A stretch of DNA of 25,511 nucleotides from contig NZ_JAHAHT010000017.1 in the NCBI RefSeq assembly GCF_018373095.1, forward strand, positions 1 to 25,511, in the 5' to 3' direction. The position numbers were made by a program, and so were the translations under genes. Source of the stretch: Haemophilus parahaemolyticus. Its GTDB lineage: Bacteria > Pseudomonadota > Gammaproteobacteria > Enterobacterales > Pasteurellaceae. Positions 7,067 to 14,175 of this stretch are shown in pieces. Under the pieces are notes generated by a model. That model saw nothing but the letters and a program-made list of their open reading frames with translations, was not told the DNA's origin and ran no database searches. The number at the start of each line of letters is the position of its first letter. Within the stretch, counting starts at the first letter, position 1.

Positions 7067-7311
7067 GGTCAAACTCCTAAGATATCTGTGTTAAATAAAT
7101 AAGCATAAACAGGTTTATGCTGCTATCGATAGTTTTTAATTCATTTTCAACGAGACACGTGCTTGAAAATAACACCGTTTTTCTATTTAAGAAAACGATG
7201 GGGCGAGATTTTATCAGCTTTTTGCTGATTTTCCTATAAAAAACCGAGAATTTTCTGATCAATTTTTGTGATCGTATTATGTCCTTCTTCTATAGCCCTC
7301 ACTTCTCCCAA
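7067..7311 (-). promoter_or_regulatory. rpsT: rpsT leader and promoter region
   Basis: About 245 bases without a gene. The leader holds a perfect 7-bp hairpin, GCATAAA (7103-7109) with TTTATGC (7114-7120), roughly 40 bases before the TTG start. Further upstream an AT-rich stretch around 7210-7230 has the dyad ATCAGC/GCTGAT and a possible -10 GATAAAAT on the minus strand. I could not fix a single promoter with confidence. Confidence 0.4.
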
Positions 7312-7343
7312 AACAAAACCCCAATCCTTTCAGACTGGAGTTT
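7312..7343 (-). terminator. Terminator after the adhesin remnant
   Basis: On the minus strand AAACTCCAGTC (7343-7333) pairs with GATTGGGGTTT (7326-7316), with two G-T pairs, around loop TGAAAG. It is followed by TGTTTTG. It lies 21 bases past the stop of the YadA-like anchor remnant. Confidence 0.7.
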
Positions 7344-7363
7344 ATTATCTATTGAAAGCTTAG

Positions 7364-7447
7364 TTACCACTGGTAACCAACACCTACTGAGCCCCCCATA
7401 TCACCTCTGGTATTCGTATTACCTTGAAGTTTCAAGATGACTTTAGA
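7364..7447 (-). pseudogene. Remnant of a YadA-like trimeric autotransporter membrane anchor
   Basis: The minus strand encodes KVILKLQGNTNTRGDMGGSV then GVGYQW and a stop. Ending on GVGYxW with an aromatic last residue is typical of the final beta strands of trimeric autotransporter anchors (YadA, Hsf type). The frame is closed by a stop just upstream, and all other anchor strands, stalk and passenger are missing. About 20 bases farther upstream, in a different frame, TDVVNG vaguely recalls the neck motif of these adhesins, but that is weak. With the matching terminator at 7312-7343 this is the 3' tail of a decayed surface adhesin gene. Confidence 0.65.
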
Positions 7448-7616
7448 TTAATGTACCATTTACCACATCTGTGCCAGTTTAAACCATTCTAGGCAAGCCT
7501 AAAAAATTTACAAACTTTACACTTTAACCCTAAATTGACCCAAAAACGGGAATAATTTGGTGGAAAAATATGAATAATTTTTCCATTTCGCCCCTTGCAA
7601 GAGAAAGGATGAGCGG
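7448..7616. other. AT-rich spacer without recognisable gene
   Basis: No convincing ORF, RNA gene or terminator was seen. It lies between the adhesin remnant and the end of the thioredoxin-like gene and probably holds further decayed adhesin sequence. A single USS-like GAGCGGTC occurs at 7611. Confidence 0.4.
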
Positions 7617-8120
7617 TCAATTTTGGCTGCTCTTTTGCAAAATTTCTACTAATTCCGCTTCCACTTCTTTACCGAATTTACCCATTCGGAAATCTGCTTT
7701 TAGCTCATCAAATTGTTCTGGATTCGCTTCCATTTTGGCTTTTAAAAATGCTGGAAATTCATTTAAAACCAGCTCTGTTTTGCCGTTGCGAATATCAAAA
7801 ATACTTGGGATTTTTTGTGCCGCAATCACCGCTTGTTGTTGTTCATCACTATCGAAATACTTGCGTTCTTTGTTATCTTTACGCGAAACATATTTGACTT
7901 TGATGTTTGGGTTGAGCTTAGTAATACGTTGGAAATACGCCACAATTTCCACGCAGTCTGGACAGTAAGGTTCTGCCATTACTAGCCAATCACCTGAAAC
8001 ATTCATCGCTTTAATTTTAGCCTCAGTTTCAGGCGAAAGCTCAATGCCAACATAAACATCTAATTGGTTTTCGCGATCTTCATCGCTACTAAATTCTAAA
8101 TATTCGTAAAAATGTGCCAT
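7617..8120 (-). CDS. Thioredoxin-family protein
   Basis: The 167-residue protein has a thioredoxin-like fold pattern: DWLVMAEPYCPDCVEIVAYF with a CPDC redox motif (C53, C56), then VKYVSRKDN and IPSIFDIRNGKTEL, where the IPS supplies the usual cis-proline. No signal peptide is seen, so it should be cytoplasmic. The CPDC motif and N-terminal helical region place it with the Thioredoxin_9-like proteins, whose substrates are poorly known. AAGGAA precedes the ATG. It starts 26 bases after scrR on the same strand, so it may be carried on the sucrose transcript, though no functional link is known. Confidence 0.85.
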   Translation of the reverse strand: MAHFYEYLEFSSDEDRENQLDVYVGIELSPETEAKIKAMNVSGDWLVMAEPYCPDCVEIVAYFQRITKLNPNIKVKYVSRKDNKERKYFDSDEQQQAVIAAQKIPSIFDIRNGKTELVLNEFPAFLKAKMEANPEQFDELKADFRMGKFGKEVEAELVEILQKSSQN

Positions 8121-8146
8121 AGAATTTCCTTTTAGTTTAAATCGAA

Positions 8147-9166
8147 TTACCTACGCCAAATAATCTCACAATCTACTTGTGCACTTTGGCTCTCTTGGTG
8201 GTTTAATTTCTCTTTTAATATCTTAAAGGTTTGCTGAGCAATACGATCGTGATCTTGCTTAATTGAATGGATATGAAACGGCAATGCATTTAGTAGATAA
8301 TGATCGTCAAAAGTCGCTAAATGTAGCTCTTGGCTCATCAGCTTATCCATACATTTATGTTCGGTTAAATAACGCATCACGCCTTCCAGCAAAGTGTAAG
8401 AAGCGGTAAAAATCGCCTTGGGTAAACGCCCAAGATTTTCCACCGTTTCCGCCAACATTTGATAGCCCGATTCAGGTTGGTAATCTTTATGCAAAATCCA
8501 ACCGCTTTGTTCGGTTAAATGCGATTGTGCCAAACCTTCGCGAAAGCCTTTCAAGCGATTTTCACTTGGTGTAAGCGAGAGTTGCCCGCCAAAGTAGAAA
8601 AATTCATCAAGTTGATATGCCCGCACAATATTTTCCACCAACATTATCACGCTTGGAATATCGTTACTGGTAATCGAGGAAATACCAGAATGGGAAATAT
8701 AACGGTCTAGCAAAAGCAGTGGGGTATGCTGCAGAATATCTTGATAATAATCAGCAATTTTATGCGTTGGGGCGGTAATTAACAGATCGACTTGACGATC
8801 AAGCAATCGCTCAATCGCCACTTTTTCTTGGGCTGGGTTATCATCGGAGCAAGCAATCACTAAATAAAGCCCATTTTCACGACAAAGTCGCTCCAATGTT
8901 TTTGCTGTTTGAGCAAAACCATAGTTGGTCAGATCAGGGATAACCAAGCCAATCACATTAGTTTTACGTGCCTGCAACGCTTTAGCATAAGCATTAGCAC
9001 GATAACCATACTTCTGAGCAACTGCCTGTACTTTTTGGCGGGTTTCCGCTTTAATCCGAAAATCATCTCCGCGGTTATTTAAAATAATACTTGCGGTAGT
9101 TTTAGACACCCCCGCAAGACGGGCGATGTCGTTAAGCGTTAGCCGTTTTTGTTGCTCAGTTTTCAC
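8147..9166 (-). CDS. scrR: LacI-family repressor of the sucrose cluster
   Basis: The 339-residue protein has the LacI helix-turn-helix at its N-terminus (LTLNDIARLAGVSKTTASII, residues 9-28) and the hinge region (YRANAYAKALQARKTNVIGLV). A periplasmic-binding-like effector domain follows (DLLITAP, LLLLDRY, FYFGG, AIFTASYTLLEGVM). It lies 20 bases downstream of scrB and is probably in the scrK-scrB-scrR transcript, so it would control its own level. The effector is expected to be fructose or a fructose phosphate by analogy with ScrR/CscR repressors; this is inferred from neighbours. A fitting operator is found in the scrK promoter. Confidence 0.87.
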   Translation of the reverse strand: MKTEQQKRLTLNDIARLAGVSKTTASIILNNRGDDFRIKAETRQKVQAVAQKYGYRANAYAKALQARKTNVIGLVIPDLTNYGFAQTAKTLERLCRENGLYLVIACSDDNPAQEKVAIERLLDRQVDLLITAPTHKIADYYQDILQHTPLLLLDRYISHSGISSITSNDIPSVIMLVENIVRAYQLDEFFYFGGQLSLTPSENRLKGFREGLAQSHLTEQSGWILHKDYQPESGYQMLAETVENLGRLPKAIFTASYTLLEGVMRYLTEHKCMDKLMSQELHLATFDDHYLLNALPFHIHSIKQDHDRIAQQTFKILKEKLNHQESQSAQVDCEIIWRR

Positions 9167-9186
9167 GATGTAACCTTTTTAATCCA

Positions 9187-10593
9187 TTAAAATGTAAGTG
9201 CATGTACTTGTGCAACCTGTGCCAAAACAGGGCGTGAGCTTGCCACGACATTTTCGCGATTTGTGATAAAGAAGCGGGAAGTCATCACTTTTTCGCCATT
9301 ATTGAGGAAAATCTCGACAATTGAACGGTCAAAGAAAATCTCAATCTTGTCTAATTTTTCTACTTTTACGTGGCGAACGCCGTCAAACTGTTTCATCAAA
9401 TCTGTCTGCTCGGTTGCACTACGATCGAGCGTTACCATACCATTTTGATAGCTGAATTTCAATTTACCAAAGAAAGTCAATTCAAGCGGTTGATTTTCCA
9501 CGTTGATTTGCAAATAACAGGTATCTAAATTTGCAATTTCGCCTTGTAATTCGACCGCTTGCAACTCGCCTGTTTTCACAATAGGGCGTTGTTTAATGAC
9601 ACCGTTTTCCACCGAAATTTGACGTGGCATGGTAAGAGTCGAATGCCATTTGTATTTATCCGTCGGGTAGGTTAAATCTGGTAAGCCCACCCAGCCGAAC
9701 AGAATGCGATCAGAATTTTGCACCGTTTGCGGTGCATAGAAATCAAAGCCGTAATCAAGTTCTTCAATGTGTTCTGCATTTAAAACGTTGCCGCCTAATT
9801 TGCCTAATGCGTAAGTGGCGTGGTAGTTGTTTTGGAATTGAGTCGCTTCACGCAATTTACCTTGCGGCGACCAAATGAAAACGTCTTTTCCGCCAAGCTG
9901 GAACAAGTCTGGACACTCCCACATAAAAACGTGGCTGTTGTCGAAATCTTGCACCGCTAACTCGCCTAACAAGCGTGGCGTACTGTTTAAATCGTCCATT
10001 TCATAGACTAAGCAAGTGCCAGTGAGGTTTTCACGTTGTGCACCCAATACGAAGCGGATTTTACCCTCTTGGGTTACGAACGGTTTTGGATCGCGAACGT
10101 GTTCGGTGTAGCCTGCTGGGACTTGGTCGATAATGCAGCGTTTTTCTAATAATTTGCCTGCTTTGTCGAAAATGGCAATGTTTTGGTGCGGTACGCGTTG
10201 ATTATCAGACGGACGACGAGTATTACCCGTGTAGAACGCCACAATCTGATCTTCCCATAAAATCGCCCCGCCCGAATAGCAGCCGTGTGATTCGAATAGT
10301 TCGTCTGGAATAAGTAAATCGCCTTTTTCAAAAGTTTGGAAATCACAGGTGATGAAATGTTCCCAATGTTTCATTCCGTGCATCGCGTCATAAGGAAACC
10401 ATTGGGCAAAAATGTGGTATTTCTCGCCATCAAAAATTAAGCCATTAGGATCATTAAATAAGCCTGTTTTAGGTGCAAGGTGGTAAGTCGGGTAGAAATC
10501 GTGGTCTGAAAGCACGGTTTCACGAATTGCATTCAGTTCGCCTTCGGCTTGTGCGTGTAGGCTTTTATATTTACCGTTGTTGAAGATGTGCAT
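9187..10593 (-). CDS. scrB: Sucrose-6-phosphate hydrolase (GH32)
   Basis: ScrB splits sucrose 6-phosphate, delivered by a PTS, into glucose 6-phosphate and fructose. The 468-residue protein contains the three GH32 catalytic motifs: NDPNG near residues 47-51 (nucleophile D48), RDP at 167-169 (transition-state Asp) and EC at 226-227 (acid/base Glu in MWECPDLF). A beta-sandwich C-terminal domain follows, ending in EIFFDRSIVEIFLNNGEKV. No signal peptide, so it is cytoplasmic, as expected for a phosphorylated substrate. scrK, upstream, would phosphorylate the released fructose. A 76-base palindromic element lies between scrK and scrB. No sucrose PTS gene is in the window. Confidence 0.94.
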   Translation of the reverse strand: MHIFNNGKYKSLHAQAEGELNAIRETVLSDHDFYPTYHLAPKTGLFNDPNGLIFDGEKYHIFAQWFPYDAMHGMKHWEHFITCDFQTFEKGDLLIPDELFESHGCYSGGAILWEDQIVAFYTGNTRRPSDNQRVPHQNIAIFDKAGKLLEKRCIIDQVPAGYTEHVRDPKPFVTQEGKIRFVLGAQRENLTGTCLVYEMDDLNSTPRLLGELAVQDFDNSHVFMWECPDLFQLGGKDVFIWSPQGKLREATQFQNNYHATYALGKLGGNVLNAEHIEELDYGFDFYAPQTVQNSDRILFGWVGLPDLTYPTDKYKWHSTLTMPRQISVENGVIKQRPIVKTGELQAVELQGEIANLDTCYLQINVENQPLELTFFGKLKFSYQNGMVTLDRSATEQTDLMKQFDGVRHVKVEKLDKIEIFFDRSIVEIFLNNGEKVMTSRFFITNRENVVASSRPVLAQVAQVHALTF

Positions 10594-10621
10594 AGGATTT
10601 CTCTCGAAAATGGATTATTTG

Positions 10622-10698
10622 GTAGGGTGTGTGAATGAAGGTCACGCACTCAAGCGGTAAAAAATGGTGCGTGAGTTACAAAAACTCACACACCCTAT
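10622..10698. repeat. Nested palindromic element between scrK and scrB
   Basis: Outer arms TAGGGTGTGTGA (10623-10634) and TCACACACCCTA (10686-10697) are perfectly complementary; inner arms TCACGCAC (10642-10649) and GTGCGTGA (10667-10674) are also perfect. The central loop holds a USS core CAAGCGGTA. The first 27 bases have the same layout as the element at 19322 (12-base arm, 7-base gap, TCACGCAC). Folded in RNA this would be a long stem that could affect scrK mRNA stability or partly terminate before scrB. Confidence 0.8.
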
Positions 10699-10701
10699 GA
10701 A

Positions 10702-11625
10702 TTATGCCGCTAAAAACGCTTCCAACTGTGCTTTATTCGGCAGTGCTGCCATCGCACCTTTTGCGGTAGTCGCTAATGCCCCCGAAGCATTGGCTTTGCA
10801 GATTACATTCACTAACGTTGCTTCATCTTTCCAATCTGCCACTTCAGAAAGCCCTGCTAATAAACCGCTCACGAACGCATCGCCTGCACCTGTGGTATCG
10901 ACTGGTTTTAACGCTTTGCCTGCGACAATTTGGCTCTTACCGTGGAAGTGGTAAATTGCACCATCTTTACCCAATGTGATGATGATTAATTTTTCAGGAT
11001 ATTGTGCCGTAATCACTTTAGTCGCTTCGTCCAAAGTAGTGGTGTTGGTGAGCAGCGTCAATTCTTCTTCAGAGAATTTTAAAATATCCGCCATTGCTAC
11101 CACATCATTCACCACAGTTTTCATCTCTTCAAGGCTCGCCCAAAGCGAATCGCGTAAGTTTGGATCGAACGAGAAAAATCCGCCCGCTTGTTTGACACGG
11201 CGAATCGCCTCAATGGTGGTTGAACGAGATGGATCGTTGATTAACGCAATCGAACAGCAGTGTAAGAAATCGCCTGCTTGGAAATTCGGTAAATCACCCA
11301 CTTCTAAGAATTGGTCAGCACTTGGATTCACCATAAAAGTGAAACTACGCTCACCGTTGTCTAAGCCCACGATCACAGTTGAAGTGCGTTGAGTTGGGTC
11401 TAAGATCATATGATCTGTTGAAACCTTTTCGGCATTTAATGTTTCTTGCATAAATTTGCCGAGCGGATCTAAGCCCACGCGACCAATAAAGCCCGCTTCA
11501 CAGCCTAAACGTGCCACGCCCACCGCCACGTTCGCTGGTGCACCACCTGCACATTTTAAATAATGATTTTCGCCGTCTGGAATTAAATCCACAACCGCAT
11601 CGCCTGTTACCCAAATTTTGCTCAT
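10702..11625 (-). CDS. scrK: Fructokinase (PfkB family)
   Basis: ScrK phosphorylates fructose with ATP to fructose 6-phosphate. The 307-residue protein starts SKIWVTGDAVVDLIPDGEN and has the N-terminal PfkB signature CAGGAPANVAVGVARLG (residues 25-41). The C-terminal signature is DTTGAGDAFVSGLLAGL, with catalytic Asp at about 249. It is the first gene of the scrK-scrB-scrR cluster, with a repressible promoter immediately upstream. PfkB members include aminoimidazole riboside kinase, which is closely similar, so the substrate is assigned mainly from the scrB and scrR neighbours. Confidence 0.92.
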   Translation of the reverse strand: MSKIWVTGDAVVDLIPDGENHYLKCAGGAPANVAVGVARLGCEAGFIGRVGLDPLGKFMQETLNAEKVSTDHMILDPTQRTSTVIVGLDNGERSFTFMVNPSADQFLEVGDLPNFQAGDFLHCCSIALINDPSRSTTIEAIRRVKQAGGFFSFDPNLRDSLWASLEEMKTVVNDVVAMADILKFSEEELTLLTNTTTLDEATKVITAQYPEKLIIITLGKDGAIYHFHGKSQIVAGKALKPVDTTGAGDAFVSGLLAGLSEVADWKDEATLVNVICKANASGALATTAKGAMAALPNKAQLEAFLAA

Positions 11626-11660
11626 AATTTGTTCTCTTAAAGTTAAAAAATCTGGTAAGA

Positions 11661-11689
11661 ATCTTAGCTAAATCGGTTTAGCTTTGCAA
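11661..11689 (-). promoter_or_regulatory. scrK: scrK promoter with LacI-type operator in the spacer
   Basis: On the minus strand the -35 is TTGCAA (11689-11684), the spacer is 17 bases, and the -10 is TAAGAT (11666-11661). The 18-base near-palindrome AGCTAAATCGGTTTAGCT (11666-11683) matches in 8 of 9 base pairs, has the central CG typical of LacI-family operators, and fills the spacer exactly. Bound repressor would block RNA polymerase. ScrR is the obvious candidate, since its gene is in the same cluster. Confidence 0.75.
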
Positions 11690-11692
11690 TTC

Positions 11693-11734
11693 TTGATTAA
11701 AATCCTACCGCTTATTTTCTCGCCTTATTATAAT
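11693..11734 (+). promoter_or_regulatory. nirK promoter with FNR-like site
   Basis: TTGATTAAAATCCT (11693-11706) matches the FNR consensus TTGAT-N4-ATCAA at 8 of 10 defined positions. TATAAT (11729-11734) is a perfect -10. With a start near 11741 the site is centred at about -41.5, the class II activator position, and there is no good -35, as expected for an activator-dependent promoter. This suggests induction without oxygen. Confidence 0.65.
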
Positions 11735-11769
11735 GCAAATCACCCAGTGAAGATAGAAAGGATTATGTG

Positions 11770-12855
11770 ATGAAAAAAACGATGTTGGCAGTAATGCTCG
11801 GCTCAATAATGGCAGTAAACAGCGTGCAAGCGGTTGAAAATCAACTGAAAAATGTAAACGAATCCGTTGTACCAATGGCACAATTACCAACCGTTGAAGC
11901 AGAACTCACATTTGCCCCAAATGTGCCGAAGCCGATTGAACGCACCACGCCTGCAAAAGTAGTAGTTAAACTTGAAGCATTGGAAAAGGTGATGGAAATT
12001 GAGAGCGGTGTGAAATTCAAATATTGGACGTTCAACGGCACAACACCCGCCCCATTTATCCGCGTGCGTGAGGGCGATATGGTGGAAGTTCAGCTTTCTA
12101 ACCCGGTGAATGGCAAAATGCCACATTCGCTTGATTTCCATTCTGCAGCGGCTCCCGAAGGCGGTGCACTTGCCAGCCAAACCGCACCAGGTAAAAGCAC
12201 CACTTTTGCCTTTCGAGCAACTGCACCAGGGCTTTATCTCTATCATTGCGGCACAATGCCCGTTGGGATTCACATCGGCAAGGGAATGTTCGGCTTGATG
12301 TTGGTTGAACCGAAAGAAGGGCTGTCAAAAGTGGACAAAGAATTCTACATTATGCAGAACGAATTTTACGTTAAGGACGGAGCAAACCCAGAGTTAAAAG
12401 TGTTTGATATGGCAAAAGCGGAATATGAATTGCCAGATTATGTGGTGTTTAACGGCAAAGTGGGGGCTTTAACTGATGAAAATGCTCTCAAAGCGAAAGT
12501 GGGCGACAAAGTGCGATTTTTCGTTGGTAACGCTGGTCCGAATAAAATTTCTTCGTTTCATTTAATCGGACGTACCTTTGATACGGTTTATGTCGAAGGT
12601 GGCGCGCTACAAAATCATCACGTGCAAACCACGCTGATTCCATCAGGCGGCACAACAATGGTCGAAATGCAAATGAATGTGCCAGGGAAATATACCTTTG
12701 TTGATCACAGTATTTTCCGAGCTGAAAAAGGGGCGAAGGGGAATATTATTGTTGAAGGTGAGACGAATAAAGAGATTTACACAGGCAAAATCAAAGAAGA
12801 AAACTATGACAAACACAACCCCGATGCGAATGTCGATGCGGGGTTTGTGCATTGA
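11770..12855 (+). CDS. Copper-containing nitrite reductase (AniA/NirK type)
   Basis: The enzyme reduces nitrite to nitric oxide in the periplasm. The 361-residue protein has a Sec signal peptide (MKKTMLAVMLGSIMAVNSVQA) and two cupredoxin domains. Type 1 copper ligands are His119, Cys160, His168 and Met173 (PHSLDFH, YHCGTMPVGIHIGKGM). Type 2 ligands are His124, His159 and His313 (VDHS), and catalytic Asp122 and His264 (FHLIG) are present, so it should be active. Unlike neisserial AniA there is no lipobox. I start at ATG 11770, 7 bases after AAAGGA, rather than the GTG at 11767. About 30 residues follow the last cupredoxin strand. No nitric oxide reductase gene is nearby. Confidence 0.94.
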   Translation: MKKTMLAVMLGSIMAVNSVQAVENQLKNVNESVVPMAQLPTVEAELTFAPNVPKPIERTTPAKVVVKLEALEKVMEIESGVKFKYWTFNGTTPAPFIRVREGDMVEVQLSNPVNGKMPHSLDFHSAAAPEGGALASQTAPGKSTTFAFRATAPGLYLYHCGTMPVGIHIGKGMFGLMLVEPKEGLSKVDKEFYIMQNEFYVKDGANPELKVFDMAKAEYELPDYVVFNGKVGALTDENALKAKVGDKVRFFVGNAGPNKISSFHLIGRTFDTVYVEGGALQNHHVQTTLIPSGGTTMVEMQMNVPGKYTFVDHSIFRAEKGAKGNIIVEGETNKEIYTGKIKEENYDKHNPDANVDAGFVH

Positions 12856-12893
12856 TTGGGAATGTTAAACGCTAATTTCTCCGTTTTCTCTTC

Positions 12894-13051
12894 TGCCAAA
12901 TCTCCCCTACCCCTCTTTGCTAAAGAGGGGGATTTTTCTTTGTATAAGTGAGATTATCTGGCTTATCAATATGTCGAAGTATGAGCTCTGAAGTTTTATT
13001 TAGCTAAGATCTTGCCCCTCTTTAGCAAAGAGGGGTAGGGGAGATTTGGCA
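12894..13051. repeat. Perfect 37-base inverted repeat (MITE-like)
   Basis: Positions 12894-12930 and 13015-13051 are exact reverse complements over 37 bases, separated by 84 bases. Outside them CTCCGT (near 12880) and ACGGAG (near 13060) extend the pairing imperfectly. Each arm itself contains a hairpin (CCCCTCTTT/AAAGAGGGG). The interior has no ORF. Non-coding DNA bounded by long inverted repeats resembles a miniature inverted-repeat element. I could not identify a target duplication. Confidence 0.8.
12910..12936 (+). terminator. Terminator after the nitrite reductase gene
   Basis: CCCCTCTTT (12910-12918) pairs with AAAGAGGGG (12922-12930) around a 3-base loop and is followed by GATTTTTC. 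It is part of the left arm of the 37-base inverted repeat, so the repeat supplies the terminator. Confidence 0.75.
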
Positions 13052-13080
13052 GTAATAAAGACGGAGAGCATATTTGAACA

Positions 13081-13197
13081 TTAGAGTTCCTCACGTTCTG
13101 GCTGAAATGCTATTTCTCTTTCTTCCGTAAAATCATCACTTACAGTTTTTTCGCAAAGGAAAAAGCTATCCCAAGAGCGATTAAGTATTTCGCTCAT
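13081..13197 (-). pseudogene. C-terminal remnant of a VapB-like antitoxin (38 codons)
   Basis: A 38-codon minus-strand frame begins at ATG 13197 with a strong AAGGAG ribosome site, 12 bases after the yicG stop. The product contains RSWDSFF, TVSDDFTEERE and ends PEREEL. This resembles the toxin-binding tail of AbrB/VapB-type antitoxins (SWDSFF...SDDF..ER....ERE). The DNA-binding N-terminus is absent. The stop overlaps a new ATG (TAATG) starting MFKY, a usual VapC opening (MFKYMLDTN), after which the frame runs into the inverted-repeat element. It may still be translated from its good ribosome site. Family assignment is by pattern only. Confidence 0.5.
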
Positions 13198-13209
13198 TTT
13201 TCTTCTCCT

Positions 13210-13872
13210 TTACTTCTTCCGCTTCGCCAATCTATCCACCAAATCGCCTTTGCCTAAATATTGTGCTTCATCAAACTCAAAAATTGGCAAACCTAGCTTA
13301 AAGCGAATGGCGAGCAATCGTAGCCCGAAACCTAAAATCAAAGTCGCAATGACCACCGTATTATGATTGATGTTTAATTCGTGCAAACCGACATAAATAC
13401 AGCAAGAAAGAAAAGAAATACTTGCGTAAAGCTCTTTATGAAAAACCAAAGGAATACGGTTGCAAAGTAAATCTCGTAACACACCGCCAAAAGCCCCTGT
13501 AATCACTGCCGCAGCTGAAGCAATCACAAAACCATGCCCCATATCTAAAGCAACTTGTGCCCCGATGATAGAAAAAACAATTAAACCGAGAGCATCCAAT
13601 ACCAAGAAAATAGTACGAAAATAACCTAGAAATCGTGCAATAAACATCGTAAAAATAGAAGCGGCAACTACAATCACGAGATATTCAGGATGCTTTACCC
13701 AACCAAGCGGATAATGCCCAAGTAACATATCGCGAATAGAACCACCACCAATTGCGGTTACCGATGAGATAATAATCATCCCAAACATATCCATTTTTTC
13801 CCGCCCGGCGGCAAGTGCACCCGTGATCGATTCGGCGGTAATCCCGATAAGATAAAGCGTTAAAAGTAACAT
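13210..13872 (-). CDS. yicG: YicG/UPF0126 (TRIC-like) inner membrane protein
   Basis: The 220-residue protein closely follows E. coli YicG: LYLIGITAESITGALAAGREKMD, TAIGGGSIRDMLLGHYPLGWV and LVLDALGLIVFSIIGAQVALD, then the second repeat TGAFGGVLRDLLCNRIPLV. Two UPF0126 repeats, each with three hydrophobic helices and a GG.RD motif, are visible, about seven membrane segments in all. Relatives form trimeric cation channels; YicG itself has been linked to glycine transport. I start at ATG 13872 by alignment to YicG; a TTG two codons upstream is possible. A highly charged tail ends the protein. Confidence 0.9.
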   Translation of the reverse strand: MLLLTLYLIGITAESITGALAAGREKMDMFGMIIISSVTAIGGGSIRDMLLGHYPLGWVKHPEYLVIVVAASIFTMFIARFLGYFRTIFLVLDALGLIVFSIIGAQVALDMGHGFVIASAAAVITGAFGGVLRDLLCNRIPLVFHKELYASISFLSCCIYVGLHELNINHNTVVIATLILGFGLRLLAIRFKLGLPIFEFDEAQYLGKGDLVDRLAKRKK

Positions 13873-13886
13873 TTGCAAAGTTTCCC

Positions 13887-13923
13887 TAAAAAAACACCGC
13901 TTGTATTATACCTACAAGCGGTG
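13887..13923 (-). terminator. Terminator from an inverted USS pair
   Basis: CACCGCTTGTA (13895-13905) pairs with TACAAGCGGTG (13913-13923) around a 7-base loop. On the minus strand T residues follow. It lies just past the WG-repeat frame and in front of yicG, so it insulates yicG from upstream transcription. Confidence 0.82.
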
Positions 13924-13942
13924 AGATTTTAAGAGAAATTAG

Positions 13943-14161
13943 CTATTTAAAAACGCGTTTTACTTCACAATTTGTGCCATTTTTAAAGACGGTTTCAGTA
14001 CTATCTAAAATAGTAGGAATTGCCCATTTTCCTTGTTTATCAATAAATCCCCATTTCCTATTCGTTGTTTTCACTGCGGCTAAACCATCATAGAAATCAG
14101 GAGTGTAAGTCCATTGCGGTTTAATTACGATCTCGCCATTTTGATTGATATGCCCCCACAT
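13943..14161 (-). pseudogene. Truncated WG-repeat protein
   Basis: The 72-codon frame holds about two WG repeats: MWGHINQNGEIVIKPQW and KWGFIDKQGKWAIPTI, the pattern WG-I-xxxG-xx-I-PxW. WG-repeat proteins usually have many such units after a signal peptide. Here the first repeat begins right at the putative start and no signal peptide or ribosome site is seen. It abuts another decayed gene at 14176. I read it as the 3' end of a longer gene. Its function is unknown. Confidence 0.6.
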
Positions 14162-14175
14162 GCACCATCTTGATA

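Noticed and set aside
7077..7262. A 61-codon ORF upstream of rpsT
   Set aside because: It lies in the AT-rich leader and promoter region, has no ribosome site and no recognisable features.
11841..12328. Several minus-strand ORFs inside the nitrite reductase gene
   Set aside because: They are antisense shadows of a clearly functional copper enzyme gene.
12894..13051. CRISPR array or tandem repeat
   Set aside because: There are only two arms, in inverted orientation, with no regular repeat-spacer pattern. No CRISPR array was seen anywhere in the window.
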